49,929 bases of DNA from an uncultured Dysosmobacter sp. GTDB lineage: Bacteria > Bacillota > Clostridia > Oscillospirales > Oscillospiraceae. Each line of letters starts with the position of its first letter. Position 1 is the stretch's first letter. The position numbers and the translations under genes are program-made. The notes below the pieces were generated by a model. The model was given only the letters and a program-made list of their open reading frames with translations, did not search any database and was not told where the DNA came from. Where the stretch lies: the NCBI GenBank assembly GCA_947625655.1, contig CANQPD010000022.1, forward strand, positions 1 through 49,929, in the 5' to 3' direction. Shown piece after piece: positions 33,691-41,988 of this stretch.

Positions 33691-34500
33691 TTAGTTGAAC
33701 GGAAGATCCCCTTCTGCGCCTTCGGGCACGTCCATGAAGCCGGCGTCGTCGGTTCTGGCCGTGATGTTGTAATCGGCCGATGTGATGGCGACCTCCGTAT
33801 ATTTCGCCTTCAGCTCTTTTCTCAGGGCTGCGGTCTTTTCGAAAAGGGTCTGTGGCAGCATTCCGGCGCGGTTGACCACGACTTTGCTGTATTCGATCCC
33901 GTCCTTGTTCTTCGCTTTCTCCAGCGTGAAGCGGACGACCATCCGCGTGTACGGAACCTTATTACTCCCCATGATGCGAGCGAGCTGCTTGTTCACGTCC
34001 TTGATCGATGTCGGCGGGATACTCAGCAGATAAATGCTCGGCTGCCCTGAAAGCATCATGTACACGCGCCTGATGTTCTTGCACGCCTTGCCACCGCCGT
34101 CGGATCCGTACTGATTCAGCGGGCATGTGTCGCAGTTGGTGACGGCTCCGGTCTCGATGTTGAGGCCGGTCTTCGCGTCGAACGAGCTGCAGGTCGGGGC
34201 CTTGTTCTCCCCGGTCCCGAATTCGCCCTCCCAGTAACTGTTCATCCGGTGGGTGAATAAGATCACCGCCTCGATCTCTTTCATGATGTCCGGGTTGTCC
34301 GGTTCGTCCGTCTCAACCTCGAACGCCTTGCCGCCGCCGCTCGGCACCTTGATCTGCCTGCAGGCGATGCCGCGCTCTTCATCGAGGTCTTCCATCGCGT
34401 CCTGCAGCTCTTCCCGCAGGTCGTCGTCCATGCCCTCGAAGCCGGTCACCAGGCTGAAGCTGTCGATTGTTGTCAGTTCGTTTTTCTTCTCTGTGCTCAT
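33691..34500 (-). CDS. Putative ssDNA-binding protein
   Basis: 269 aa. The core contains a Cys cluster (TCSSFDAKTG...CDTCPLNQYGSDGGGKACKN, about 116-160), a likely metal site, and beta-rich flanks (VYMMLSGQPSIYLLSIPPTS, TRMVVRFTLEKAKNKDGIEYSKVVV). It ends in an acidic EGAEGDLPFN tail, resembling the C-terminal tip of ssDNA-binding proteins. Adjacent to replication genes. Function is inferred from tail, Cys cluster and context; moderate certainty. Confidence 0.6.
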   Translation of the reverse strand: MSTEKKNELTTIDSFSLVTGFEGMDDDLREELQDAMEDLDEERGIACRQIKVPSGGGKAFEVETDEPDNPDIMKEIEAVILFTHRMNSYWEGEFGTGENKAPTCSSFDAKTGLNIETGAVTNCDTCPLNQYGSDGGGKACKNIRRVYMMLSGQPSIYLLSIPPTSIKDVNKQLARIMGSNKVPYTRMVVRFTLEKAKNKDGIEYSKVVVNRAGMLPQTLFEKTAALRKELKAKYTEVAITSADYNITARTDDAGFMDVPEGAEGDLPFN

Positions 34501-34778
34501 GATTCGCCCTCCTTATTTTCCGGGCCTTGCGGCCACTGTTTTTTGATTGTGAATGCTTCCACCGTTTTGCAGCTCTCGATGGAGGCGACGCGGTACTTGT
34601 TCTGGTGCGCGCCGTCCATCGTCTCGGTCTTGAAATATCCGCCCTCCAGCGCCTTGAAGCTGCACAGGATATCCTCGCCCTGCTTCCGGATCAGGATCGT
34701 GGTTCCCGGCTTGATCTCATTGTCGAGGCTGTCCCTGATGGTGACCACCTTTTTTTCCTCAATGTTCAGCCCTGGCAT
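34497..34778 (-). CDS. Small hypothetical protein
   Basis: 93 aa from an ATG at 34778 with GGGAGGTGGACAGG upstream. Beta-rich (KVVTIRDSLDNEIKPGTTILIRKQGEDILCSFKALEGGYFKTET), perhaps an OB- or SH3-like small barrel. Overlaps the ssDNA-binding gene by 4 nt. Not recognised. Confidence 0.6.
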   Translation of the reverse strand: MPGLNIEEKKVVTIRDSLDNEIKPGTTILIRKQGEDILCSFKALEGGYFKTETMDGAHQNKYRVASIESCKTVEAFTIKKQWPQGPENKEGES

Positions 34779-35100
34779 CCTGTCCACCTCCCTCGGTTGC
34801 GTTTTTGATCTGCAGCGCACGCTCTACGAGCTTCCTGTCGATGATCTCGATCATCGCAAGTTCCAGCTCTTCATTTCCGCCGGTCAGCCAGCCCAAAAAC
34901 TTCAGAGTGCTGGCGGCCATCGGGTCCGCCATGTTGATCATCGGGAACTCGCTTTCGCCGAGCAGAAATGTCTTGCATGAAATACCCGGCTTTCCGTCGA
35001 TGTCTTTCCTGCGCATCACGCAGCCGTAGGCTAGTTCTCCGGCCAGCGCCGCGGTTTTCTGTTCCGGATCCGTGAGCATGATTCTTATTTTTTTATTCAT
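34759..35100 (-). CDS. Hypothetical protein
   Basis: About 113 aa from the ATG at 35100 (GAGGAGG upstream; ATG at 35103 is equally possible). KIRIMLTDPEQKTAALAGELAYGCVMRRKD then GNEELELAMIEIIDRKLVERALQIK. Overlaps both neighbours. No family recognised. Confidence 0.6.
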   Translation of the reverse strand: MNKKIRIMLTDPEQKTAALAGELAYGCVMRRKDIDGKPGISCKTFLLGESEFPMINMADPMAASTLKFLGWLTGGNEELELAMIEIIDRKLVERALQIKNATEGGGQDARAEH

Positions 35101-35569
35101 CATCGCCCTCCTCATCTTCCGCTTCCGGCTGGTCCTCTTCCTGCGCTTCCTCGAAGCCCTCGCCGTCTTCCTGGGCGTCTGCGTATTCTTCCAGCGGCGA
35201 CTTGTCATCCTTGTGAAGCTCGTAGAGGTCGGTCATCACCCGGTTCGCCTGCGCCGCCAGCATCGTCGCCTGGTAGACCAGATCCACCGCCGCATTGTAG
35301 ATCGTGTTCGCCGCGCTGATGGCGGCGTTGTCGTCTGCCGGCAAAACATTCAGGAAGTATTTCATGCCCTCGCTGACCTTTTTCACCGATCCCTGAATTG
35401 CGGCGTGTGATTCTGCCGCGATCCCGTAGCCTTCGTGCCGGTTTGTCACCTTGTACTGTTCGGATCGCTGCACCTGCTTGCAGGCGAATGATACCGCGAC
35501 GTTGATGTTTTCCTTCAGCTCGCGCTCGCTCTCGAGCATCGTGTCAAACTCCATCTGTTCGTATTCCAT
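35093..35569 (-). CDS. Hypothetical protein with acidic C-terminus
   Basis: 158 aa, helical. Residues ~20-120 (ELKENINVAVSFACKQVQRSEQYKVTNRHEG..., AISAANTIYNAAVDLVYQATMLAAQ) then a very acidic tail (EDGEGFEEAQEEDQPEAEDEEGDDE). GGGGGAGG before the start. Position with the recombination/replication genes; function unknown. Confidence 0.6.
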   Translation of the reverse strand: MEYEQMEFDTMLESERELKENINVAVSFACKQVQRSEQYKVTNRHEGYGIAAESHAAIQGSVKKVSEGMKYFLNVLPADDNAAISAANTIYNAAVDLVYQATMLAAQANRVMTDLYELHKDDKSPLEEYADAQEDGEGFEEAQEEDQPEAEDEEGDDE

Positions 35570-35572
35570 AAA

Positions 35573-36022
35573 TTAAGCCTCCCCCTTTGCTCTCTGCAGT
35601 GCCCTGTTGGTCTCTTTGCGCCTGATGATGTCGGACGTCTCCCAAACGTTCAGAATGTCCGCCAGCTCTTCCGGCAGCGCGCCGGATTCCTCGACGATTC
35701 CCTTCACCGTGGACGAAAGCGTCCGCGCGTTGACCGTCTCGGTGATGATGTCGCCGAGCCCCTGCTCCCGCAGCACCTCGAAAAAGTCCAGGCCGGCCGC
35801 CTGCAGATCCTCTTCCGATTTCTTCCGGTACTCGGTTTTGTCGGAAAGGCTGAAGCTGTACCCGGCGTAGCTGATGCGCGGGCAGTCGTCGTCGATCATC
35901 TGCTGCGTGATCTGCTGCTTCATTTCCTCGATCGCTTTGTTGTTCGTTTTCGTCGCCTCTGCCAGCCCGTCTTTCTCCGTCAGAAGCTCCTGATACTCCC
36001 GAATCATGTCTAACAGTGCCAT
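35573..36022 (-). CDS. Coiled-coil hypothetical protein (Gp157/Gam-like position)
   Basis: 149 aa. The N-terminal coiled coil (IREYQELLTEKDGLAEATKTNNKAIEEMKQQITQQMIDDD) is followed by YAGYSFSLSDKTEYRKKSEEDLQAAGLDFFEVLREQGLGDII. The arrangement recalls short phage proteins that accompany recombination genes (Gp157 or Gam types), but no diagnostic motif is seen. AGAGGAGG ribosome site. Confidence 0.55.
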   Translation of the reverse strand: MALLDMIREYQELLTEKDGLAEATKTNNKAIEEMKQQITQQMIDDDCPRISYAGYSFSLSDKTEYRKKSEEDLQAAGLDFFEVLREQGLGDIITETVNARTLSSTVKGIVEESGALPEELADILNVWETSDIIRRKETNRALQRAKGEA

Positions 36023-36041
36023 TTTGTAACCTCCTCTTTTT

Positions 36042-36260
36042 TTATTTATTAAATGCCGCTTTCAGGCCGCATTCCGTACATAATGCCGCATCTGCCTGTG
36101 TCGCTTCGTCTCCTGGGCGCCTCCAGCACTCGCGTCCGCATTCCGGGCATTTTGTGAGTGTCCATCCTGGCTTCCCATTCGGGACGTTTTTTCGTATCGG
36201 CATCAATAAAATTCCGCCGGTTTCGCTCCGCCCTCTTGGTGAAATATTAATTTTGTTCAT
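36042..36260 (-). CDS. Small zinc-ribbon protein
   Basis: 72 aa from an ATG at 36260 with GGAGGTATCGAA upstream. C-terminal ribbon CPECGRECWRRPGDEATQADAALCTECG has two CxxC pairs. Common small early phage protein type; target unknown. Confidence 0.65.
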   Translation of the reverse strand: MNKINISPRGRSETGGILLMPIRKNVPNGKPGWTLTKCPECGRECWRRPGDEATQADAALCTECGLKAAFNK

Positions 36261-36421
36261 TTCGATACCTCCAGTAAGGCCGCGAGAGCGGCTCTGAATG
36301 CCTTGATCTTCTCTTCGCTCGACGGGATCGTATTGCTGCAATCTTCGCAATTTCCGAAACACTCCGCTTTTTCACATGCCAGCATGGATTTTATAACCTT
36401 GATCGCCTTTTTGTTCCTCAT
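36257..36421 (-). CDS. Small Cys-containing protein
   Basis: 54 aa from an ATG at 36421 (GGTGAAAAC upstream): RNKKAIKVIKSMLACEKAECFGNCEDC, then a helix. Four closely spaced Cys suggest metal binding. The stop overlaps the next start. Confidence 0.55.
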   Translation of the reverse strand: MRNKKAIKVIKSMLACEKAECFGNCEDCSNTIPSSEEKIKAFRAALAALLEVSK

Positions 36422-36425
36422 GTTT

Positions 36426-36692
36426 TCACCGTCCTTTCCTGCCTGCCCTGCGCCTGCGCATCGGCAGACCGTGCATTTTCCTCCAGTTACTCGTTTCCTG
36501 CCTGGGCCTCCGCAGCGGATCCGCTTTTCCGAGATTGAGCAGGGCTGCTTCAAGCTCTGCCGCCTTGATTCCCGCCAGGCGGGTGGCGTCTGCCAGCGTC
36601 TTCGCCGCTTCTCCCCATGCCGTCGCGAGATCCGCCTCCCCGCTTCTCAGCTTCACAATCATCTCTCTGATCGTGTCGTCTATGTAGCCCAT
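36426..36692 (-). CDS. Small basic hypothetical protein
   Basis: 88 aa. Helical N-terminal part (IDDTIREMIVKLRSGEADLATAWGEAAKTLADATRLAGIKAAELEAAL), Arg-rich C-terminus (MRRRRAGRKGR). GGTGATGGAGG upstream. Not recognised. Confidence 0.55.
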   Translation of the reverse strand: MGYIDDTIREMIVKLRSGEADLATAWGEAAKTLADATRLAGIKAAELEAALLNLGKADPLRRPRQETSNWRKMHGLPMRRRRAGRKGR

Positions 36693-37264
36693 GAATCCTC
36701 CATCACCTCATTTCCCCACGCATCCCAGCCGGACCGCGTCCGCCGTGCGAAAAGCTCCAGCTTCTCGGCGCCTGGGAACATTGCATCTATAATCTCGTAG
36801 GATTTTTCGGGCTTCCTGCTGTGCTGCTTGTGGACGTGCTCCCGGAACACCGTCGAAAATGTTCCGCGCTGCGTCTTGTTCGGCAGCAGGATCTGGCCAG
36901 GCTTGTAAAGCCAGAGCAGGTATTCGTGGGCGAACCGGACCGTGTATGCCAGCGCCGGCCCGTTGACCTTGTCCCAAATAAAGCGGGCGTGAACGCGGTA
37001 CCCGGCCTGCGCCATCATTGCTTCCGCTTCCGTGAGGTATTTCTCGATGGTCCACATGAAAATATTGTGCTTTTCCGTCGTGAGCCTTGCGGCGACGTCC
37101 CGGTGCAGCTCTTCGATTTCCTGCAGGCTCATCGTCGGGTATGGAACCCCACCGCCGCTCGAGTTCGGCCGGCTCTTCTTTTTATTCCCGCGGCCCTGCT
37201 GCCAGGGCGGGTCCGTCAGAATAATGCTGTACCTCTTTTCGGTGTTGTAAATATCTGTAATCAT
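36680..37264 (-). CDS. MT-A70-family adenine methyltransferase
   Basis: 194 aa. SIILTDPPWQQ (about 13-23) carries the DPPW catalytic motif of MT-A70 N6-adenine methyltransferases; further pattern EKHNIFMWTIEKYLTEAEAMMAQAGYRVHARFIWDK and LLWLYKPG fits the family. Phage members methylate phage DNA to evade restriction. This is the second methyltransferase in the window. Starts at a weak site overlapping the upstream stop. Confidence 0.9.
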   Translation of the reverse strand: MITDIYNTEKRYSIILTDPPWQQGRGNKKKSRPNSSGGGVPYPTMSLQEIEELHRDVAARLTTEKHNIFMWTIEKYLTEAEAMMAQAGYRVHARFIWDKVNGPALAYTVRFAHEYLLWLYKPGQILLPNKTQRGTFSTVFREHVHKQHSRKPEKSYEIIDAMFPGAEKLELFARRTRSGWDAWGNEVMEDSWAT

Positions 37265-37725
37265 TGTTTGTTTTCCCTCTTCGTGAAGAGCTTTTCCTCG
37301 ATAATCGTATCTAGGGCATCTCTCATTACGTCCATGATGTCCATGTCAAAATCAAAGTCTCTTATTATTTCTTCGATTTTGTTACGGATCAGTGGCCTGC
37401 ATTTCTCGATTTCTTCCAGGACGATCTTCCAGCCAGGGCCATCCTCTCTTTCGTATTCTGATTTTTTTCTGAATATTTGAAACCGTAGGCTGCTGTCATC
37501 TTCTATAGCCTCGCGCATACGCACTTTTAAAGCCTCTGTCAAGTCTGTGTCCCACTCGTTTTGAATGATTCTCAGGACCTCTGCATATGAAAGATTCACT
37601 ATAACCCGTTCCGCATCTGCCTCTCCGCCCACGTTCTGGTAGAACCTATTCCGGACCACCTCAATGCAGATTTTCTTTATTTCGTCCTCGCTCAAATAAT
37701 TTTTTATATTGATTTCGGTTGTCAT
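37261..37725 (-). CDS. Hypothetical protein
   Basis: 154 aa from an ATG at 37725 with AAAGGAGGACAAG upstream. Charged and helical (NYLSEDEIKKICIEVVRNRFYQNVGGEADAERVIVN; IRNKIEEIIRDFDFDMDIMDVMRDALDTIIEEKLF). Its local base composition is more AT-rich than neighbours. No family recognised. Confidence 0.6.
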   Translation of the reverse strand: MTTEINIKNYLSEDEIKKICIEVVRNRFYQNVGGEADAERVIVNLSYAEVLRIIQNEWDTDLTEALKVRMREAIEDDSSLRFQIFRKKSEYEREDGPGWKIVLEEIEKCRPLIRNKIEEIIRDFDFDMDIMDVMRDALDTIIEEKLFTKRENKQ

Positions 37726-37738
37726 CTTGTCCTCCTTT

Positions 37739-39103
37739 TTAGAAAAAATCCCTCCAATTATCGACCACCGTCTTCGCCATGTCTTCCTTCTTTGAAAGGC
37801 TGCGGCTGATGATCTCATCGATCGTCTTCTCGACTTCCAGGTCGATGTATGTGCAAACGTTCCGCTGGCCGATCCTGTGGATCCGGCTCAGGCTCTGGCT
37901 GTACGTTGCATAATTGAAATTTTTGGAATAATAGACGCATGTGTCCGCCGCGGTCAGCGTGATGCCGGTGCCGGCCGTGTCGATCTGGCCGATAAAAACC
38001 ACCGTGTTCTGGTCTTCCTGAAACTGTTTGACGATGTCGCCGCGGTCCTCTTTCTTGATGTCCCCATAAATGGCGACCAGCTTCTTTCCGGCCGGAAGCT
38101 GCTTTTGCGTCTGCCTGATGATCTCCTTCACCTCTGGTATGAATCGGGCGAAAATAACCAGCTTTTTGCCGGCGCCGATCACGTAGTCCTCGATGATGTC
38201 CGCCAGAGCGTTCAGCTTCGCCTTGCTGACAAGCTGCGGCTTCTCCGACTTGTCTTCCACCAGAAAACCGCCGGCGAGCTGCTGCAGGCGCAGAAGTTTC
38301 GTCAGGACGGTCGTCGCCGTGATCTGGCCGCCGCTCTCCAGCTCTGCGTAGCTGTCTCTGCGGATCCGGTCGTATAAGCTCCGCTCTTTGTCCGTGAATG
38401 ATACGCGGCGCGTCTCGAAGGTCTGTTCCGGCAGGTCGATCGCTTCCTCTTTGGTGATTCTGAAAGCGATGCTGTGCTCTTTCTTGATCAGCTCGTTCAG
38501 GTCCTTATAACCGACGATCTGCTTCCGGTTGAAACCGCCCATCACCGCGTACCGGTTCCTGAATTGATAGAAATTTGTCCCAAAAATGGACGGATCGAGA
38601 AAGCGGTATTGACTGAATATGTCGATCGCGTTATTCTGCACCGGCGTCCCGGAAAGGATCAGCTTGTACCTCGCCTGGTCTCCCAGCTGGTGCGCCGCCT
38701 TGCTCTGTTCTGCGTCGTGGGTCTTGATGCGCTGCGATTCGTCGCAGACGATCATGTCCGCGTCATATTCCTGCAGCTTCTCTTTGATGCCCTCGCGCCA
38801 GATTGATTCGTAATTGATCACCGCGACCTTCAGGGCCTTGAACGGGAATTTCATCAAATCGTCGAGCTGCCGGATCCGGTTCTGCTTCTCCCCGAGCAGC
38901 GTCCTGCAGGTGTATTTGAAATCTGCATATTCCAGGAATTCTTTCGGCCAAACCGCGACCACGGACGTCGGGGCGATAATTAAGGCCCGTTCGATTTTCC
39001 CCAGGTTGAATGCTGCGCCCATCGTCGCGATCGCCGTCAGCGTCTTTCCGCAGCCCATCTCGAAAAGGAACCCGAAGCCTTTATTTATTTTGTGCTGTTG
39101 CAT
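37739..39103 (-). CDS. SNF2-family helicase, C-terminal piece
   Basis: 454 aa with its own AGAGGAGG site. It begins just before the Walker A motif (FLFEMGCGKT, 12-21), with DESQ (Walker B, about 118) and motif III SGTP; C-terminal part has QFQEDQNTVVFIGQIDTAGTGITLTAADTCVYYS and SLSRIHRIGQ (motifs V-VI). It lacks the upstream Q-motif helix normally preceding Walker A. That piece is found in the gene at 39626-39997. Confidence 0.9.
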   Translation of the reverse strand: MQQHKINKGFGFLFEMGCGKTLTAIATMGAAFNLGKIERALIIAPTSVVAVWPKEFLEYADFKYTCRTLLGEKQNRIRQLDDLMKFPFKALKVAVINYESIWREGIKEKLQEYDADMIVCDESQRIKTHDAEQSKAAHQLGDQARYKLILSGTPVQNNAIDIFSQYRFLDPSIFGTNFYQFRNRYAVMGGFNRKQIVGYKDLNELIKKEHSIAFRITKEEAIDLPEQTFETRRVSFTDKERSLYDRIRRDSYAELESGGQITATTVLTKLLRLQQLAGGFLVEDKSEKPQLVSKAKLNALADIIEDYVIGAGKKLVIFARFIPEVKEIIRQTQKQLPAGKKLVAIYGDIKKEDRGDIVKQFQEDQNTVVFIGQIDTAGTGITLTAADTCVYYSKNFNYATYSQSLSRIHRIGQRNVCTYIDLEVEKTIDEIISRSLSKKEDMAKTVVDNWRDFF

Positions 39104-39323
39104 TTTTGGCCTCCTCTTTTTCCTTTACTTTTTGGTATTCTTCCTCCGCAATATTTTTCAGCCCCTGCAGGAGCCCCTGCGCCGAGTCCAGATATCGATA
39201 TAAATGCAGGGTGTTATCTCCCAGGCCCGTATCGTCGATGAATTCATGAATTCTCGCTCCGTCATCCAGTTGTAATTCGATGACTCGCGCGATCTCTTCC
39301 CATGTCAAACCGTCCAAGCTCAT
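39081..39323 (-). CDS. Small hypothetical protein inside the split helicase
   Basis: 80 aa with GGGAGGTGAGGGC upstream: DGLTWEEIARVIELQLDDGARIHEFIDDTGLGDNTLHLYRYLDSAQ then a Lys/Glu-rich helix. It overlaps the start of the helicase C-terminal piece. Not recognised. Confidence 0.6.
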   Translation of the reverse strand: MSLDGLTWEEIARVIELQLDDGARIHEFIDDTGLGDNTLHLYRYLDSAQGLLQGLKNIAEEEYQKVKEKEEAKNATAQNK

Positions 39324-39327
39324 GCCC

Positions 39328-39636
39328 TCACCTCCCTAGCTTCTTTCCGCATCTGTGGCAGTGTGTGTGTCGCGGGTTCACTCGGTGCCCGCATTCCGGG
39401 CAGGTGTAAATGTCGCCATTTCGCACCGGCCGATCCGCCTGTTCGTATTTCTGAATCATCGCCTGCAGCTGTGCCGCCTGCTGATCGTAATCGTGCAGAA
39501 TGTCCTTTATTTCTTCGAGGACTTTTATGTCTTTATCCCAGTCTTTCTTCTCCCCTGTTCGGTGGTCCATCTCTTCGCATTTGCTGAAGATCCCGATAAT
39601 ATGATCGATTCTTTCGGAAATTCTTTTACTTTCCAT
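39328..39636 (-). CDS. Coiled-coil zinc-ribbon protein inside the split helicase
   Basis: 102 aa. A helical N-terminal part (KEIKDILHDYDQQAAQLQAMIQKYEQ) is followed by a C-terminal zinc ribbon YTCPECGHRVNPRHTHCHRCGKK with two CxxC pairs. Ribosome site GGAGG. It overlaps the end of the helicase N-terminal piece. Confidence 0.65.
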   Translation of the reverse strand: MESKRISERIDHIIGIFSKCEEMDHRTGEKKDWDKDIKVLEEIKDILHDYDQQAAQLQAMIQKYEQADRPVRNGDIYTCPECGHRVNPRHTHCHRCGKKLGR

Positions 39637-39997
39637 TTTCGGCCACCTCCCCTGGCTTGATGATCCCGAAGGCCAGCAGGGCCATGTTCGCGGCCCTCAC
39701 CTGATGCTGGTATAATGTTTTCTTGACCGGGTACCGGCAGAATGGTTTCGGATCCTTCCGGATCCGTTCCCGGTCAATCGCTTCCTGCGTCGCGTTCATT
39801 TCCCGGCGGATCGCCTCGATGGATTCCGGCAGCCGAACCAATGAAGCCAGCCGGTTCAAAAGGTCCGCGCTCACCGGTGCCTCGTACATCTGTTTCGCCC
39901 GGACGTAGCGCATTTTGCCCCAGCTCTTTATGATGGCCGACTGTGTGTTGTCCGCTTCAATGATCTTGATCGCGCCGTTGTGGAGTGCCATCTTCAT
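39626..39997 (-). CDS. SNF2-family helicase, N-terminal piece
   Basis: 123 aa, AAGGAGGTGGGCGC upstream. N-terminal region (MALHNGAIKIIEADNTQSAIIKSWGK...RYVRAKQMYEAPVS) is typical of the pre-helicase domain, and RYPVKKTLYQHQVRAANMALLAFG (about 90-113) is the Q-motif helix that normally lies a few residues before Walker A. It stops soon afterwards, so it needs the protein at 37739-39103 to complete a helicase. Confidence 0.7.
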   Translation of the reverse strand: MKMALHNGAIKIIEADNTQSAIIKSWGKMRYVRAKQMYEAPVSADLLNRLASLVRLPESIEAIRREMNATQEAIDRERIRKDPKPFCRYPVKKTLYQHQVRAANMALLAFGIIKPGEVAENGK

Positions 39998-40842
39998 GCG
40001 CCCACCTCCTTGTAGAACGTATGGTTTCCATGTTCAAAAAGCCGCTGCAGGTGTTCGCTGTGCCATGTCGGCCCGTCCGCGGTCCGCTCGAAATAAAGCG
40101 CGCCCTGGCTTTCGTCCCACTGATCTGTCGTGATCAGGTCCATTGCTGCCCAGCAGTCGTCGTCTGGCTCTGCTTCCGCGTACCGGCCGTTCGTGTATGA
40201 TGTGAATGCATCCGGCTGCGCGATCACGTCCTCGATGGTATCAGGGAAATTCTCATTCTTGACGCGGTTCAAGATCACCAGCATCACCAGGGTCTTCCCC
40301 TCGGTGTCTTCGCCCTCGGCCTCCGCCATCGCCATCTTCGCGATCATCAACTGTTCGTCGTCGCTCATGTCCGGGCCTGCGCTCACCGTCATCGTCTTCA
40401 CCTCGGCTGCCTCATTCTGTGTCGCGTATTGCAGCCACTCCCGCTGCTGCTTGTCCTGCTGTTCCTGCTGCGCTTCTCGGATTGCCTGAAGCAGCGCCTC
40501 TTCCTCTTCCCGCTTCGCTGCGTCGTGCGCTGCTTTCTCCTGCAGGTACCCCTCGTACTGATCTGCTGGGTACCAATATTCGCCGCCCTGCGCCTTGATC
40601 ATCTGCGGGTGATACTCCGGCTCCTGATAGCCTGGGTCATAAATAAAGGCGCAAATTAAGGCCAGCCCCGATGCTATCCCCAGTCCCGCCGGCAGCAGGA
40701 CCTCCGTCATCGCTTTTTTGGCTGCCTTCCTGATCTGTTCGCGCCGTCTTTCTCTGCGCCTCTTTTTCCTTATGTATTCCCGCCGCTGTGCCAATCTGTC
40801 GGGCGCCTGCTGCCGGGTTCCCCTATCTCTTTGATTCATCAT
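39994..40842 (-). CDS. Membrane-anchored SleB-like cell-wall hydrolase
   Basis: 282 aa. Arg-rich N-terminus, one membrane segment at about 48-68 (VLLPAGLGIASGLALICAFIY), Glu/Gln-rich linker, then a C-terminal hydrolase domain (LMIAKMAMAEAEGEDTEGKTLVMLVILNRVKN..FPDTIEDVI, AMDLITTDQWDESQGALYFE) of the SleB / hydrolase-2 type, a lytic transglycosylase fold. Found among early rather than lysis genes. The stop overlaps the helicase N-piece start. Confidence 0.82.
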   Translation of the reverse strand: MMNQRDRGTRQQAPDRLAQRREYIRKKRRRERRREQIRKAAKKAMTEVLLPAGLGIASGLALICAFIYDPGYQEPEYHPQMIKAQGGEYWYPADQYEGYLQEKAAHDAAKREEEEALLQAIREAQQEQQDKQQREWLQYATQNEAAEVKTMTVSAGPDMSDDEQLMIAKMAMAEAEGEDTEGKTLVMLVILNRVKNENFPDTIEDVIAQPDAFTSYTNGRYAEAEPDDDCWAAMDLITTDQWDESQGALYFERTADGPTWHSEHLQRLFEHGNHTFYKEVGA

Positions 40843-41278
40843 TCATCGCCCCTCGTTTAATTTCTCCATATCTGAAAACAACCACGCAGCGCGTCACCTC
40901 TCCATTGATCCGGACGGGCTGTGTGTACTCCAGCCTGCTGCCCTGCTGGCCGGTCTGAATAATCCCATATTTCGCCAGCGCCCTTCGTGCGCAGGACGGT
41001 TTCAGATTCCTCTCCGCGCAATACCTGTTAAACTCTTTCGCCGGGATATTAATAAGCGGAGCCTCTGCATCCCTGCCGAATTCTGCGACGATCCCGTTCC
41101 TGAAATCCTCTATGTCGATCAGGTACGCCTGATCTTTCAGCGCTTTCCACTCTTCCAGTTCTTCCAGCCCGCTGATGCTCACGTCCGCCTTTTCCAAAAC
41201 CGACAGGATCATGGGCAGCCGCTCTTCCGGGGCCATGCAGATCACCTTCGATATCCTGATCGCCTGTTCGATCTCCAT
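40823..41278 (-). CDS. Hypothetical protein with primase-tail-like winged helix
   Basis: 151 aa with AAAGGAG upstream. N-terminal helices (RISKVICMAPEERLPMILSVLEKADVSISGLEELEEWKAL) and a C-terminal part (FNRYCAERNLKPSCARRALAKYGIIQTGQQGSRLEYTQPVRINGEVTRCVVV) resembling the winged-helix C-terminus of phage primases. Possibly DNA-binding; uncertain. Confidence 0.55.
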   Translation of the reverse strand: MEIEQAIRISKVICMAPEERLPMILSVLEKADVSISGLEELEEWKALKDQAYLIDIEDFRNGIVAEFGRDAEAPLINIPAKEFNRYCAERNLKPSCARRALAKYGIIQTGQQGSRLEYTQPVRINGEVTRCVVVFRYGEIKRGAMNDESKR

Positions 41279-41698
41279 CCTTCATCTCTCCTTTCCTGGT
41301 TTTTCTCTACCTTCCGGCCGGTGCCCTTCCTGCCCTCTAGGCTTCTTGGGCCCGGCAGTCTGGGACAGGTTCTCCAGCGATGTGGGAACCTGTCAGCCCT
41401 TCCTGCCCCCTGAGTATTCTTTGGGTTGCCGTTCATGCTGTCGCCTGCAGTGCGGTTTTTTCATGCCCGCCGCCCGTGATTGTTTCGCGCCCATCGGTCC
41501 GCGCTCCGGGTGTTCTCTCTTCCGATGTTCTCATCTGCCACCGAGCCGTTTATCTTTTACATGGGTCTGCGCTCTCTACCCCATTTTCGACGGGTGGCTG
41601 CAGGCTTCAGCCGGAACCGCCGGGCGGGTTTTCTGCGTCGGCCCCGCCAGACCAGCGTTTTGAAGAGGTCGCTGCTTCCCCTCTCTTGCTATTCTGTT
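41279..41698. other. 420-bp region without a convincing gene
   Basis: Only short low-complexity frames (for example 41242-41436) with poor coding character. It holds an inverted repeat GACAGGTTC (41364-41372) / GAACCTGTC (41396-41404) with a 23-nt loop. May be untranslated leader or a decayed segment between the HTH gene and the early operon. Confidence 0.5.
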
Positions 41699-41899
41699 TT
41701 AGACTGCTTTTTGTGCCGTGTCCGCGCTGTACTGCTGAAGGTCTTCGCTTGTCGCTCCGCCTCTGATCAGCTCGTTGTAAATGGTCGCCCGGTGAACGCC
41801 TACCGCGTTCGCGATCTCGGTGACCTTTTTTCCGGCCTTGCACATCTTCTCGATTGTCTTCCGGTTCTCGTAAGTAAGCCGGTTGTATGTCCGCGCCAC
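41699..41899 (-). CDS. Stand-alone HTH protein related to the IS30 transposase N-terminus
   Basis: 66 aa from a GTG (41899). RLTYENRKTIEKMCKAGKKVTEIANAVGVHRATIYNELIRGG is an HTH_38-type domain. It aligns over its whole length with residues 1-60 of the neighbouring transposase (LTRADRIKMETMLNSGHKVPEIAAYLQCHRSTIYRERKRG). It has no catalytic domain, so it could regulate the transposase or its binding sites. Confidence 0.75.
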   Translation of the reverse strand: MARTYNRLTYENRKTIEKMCKAGKKVTEIANAVGVHRATIYNELIRGGATSEDLQQYSADTAQKAV

Positions 41900-41932
41900 G
41901 CTCTCACCCCTTCCTGTCGGCGAATAAAAAAA

Positions 41933-41958
41933 GCGGCAGAGACTCTTTGCTCTGCCGC
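41933..41958. terminator. Bidirectional terminator after the transposase region
   Basis: GCGGCAGAG / CTCTGCCGC stem with an 8-nt loop, T-rich on both sides (A-run at 41924-41932, T-run at 41963-41968). The same stem sequence recurs at 43145-43174 on the other side of the transposase. Confidence 0.75.
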
Positions 41959-41988
41959 ATCATTTTTTCGATATTTATATAAAAAAAT

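Noticed and set aside
41242..41436. 64-codon minus frame upstream of the 151-aa gene
   Set aside because: Arg/Gly-rich low-complexity translation, weak start, overlaps a real gene start.
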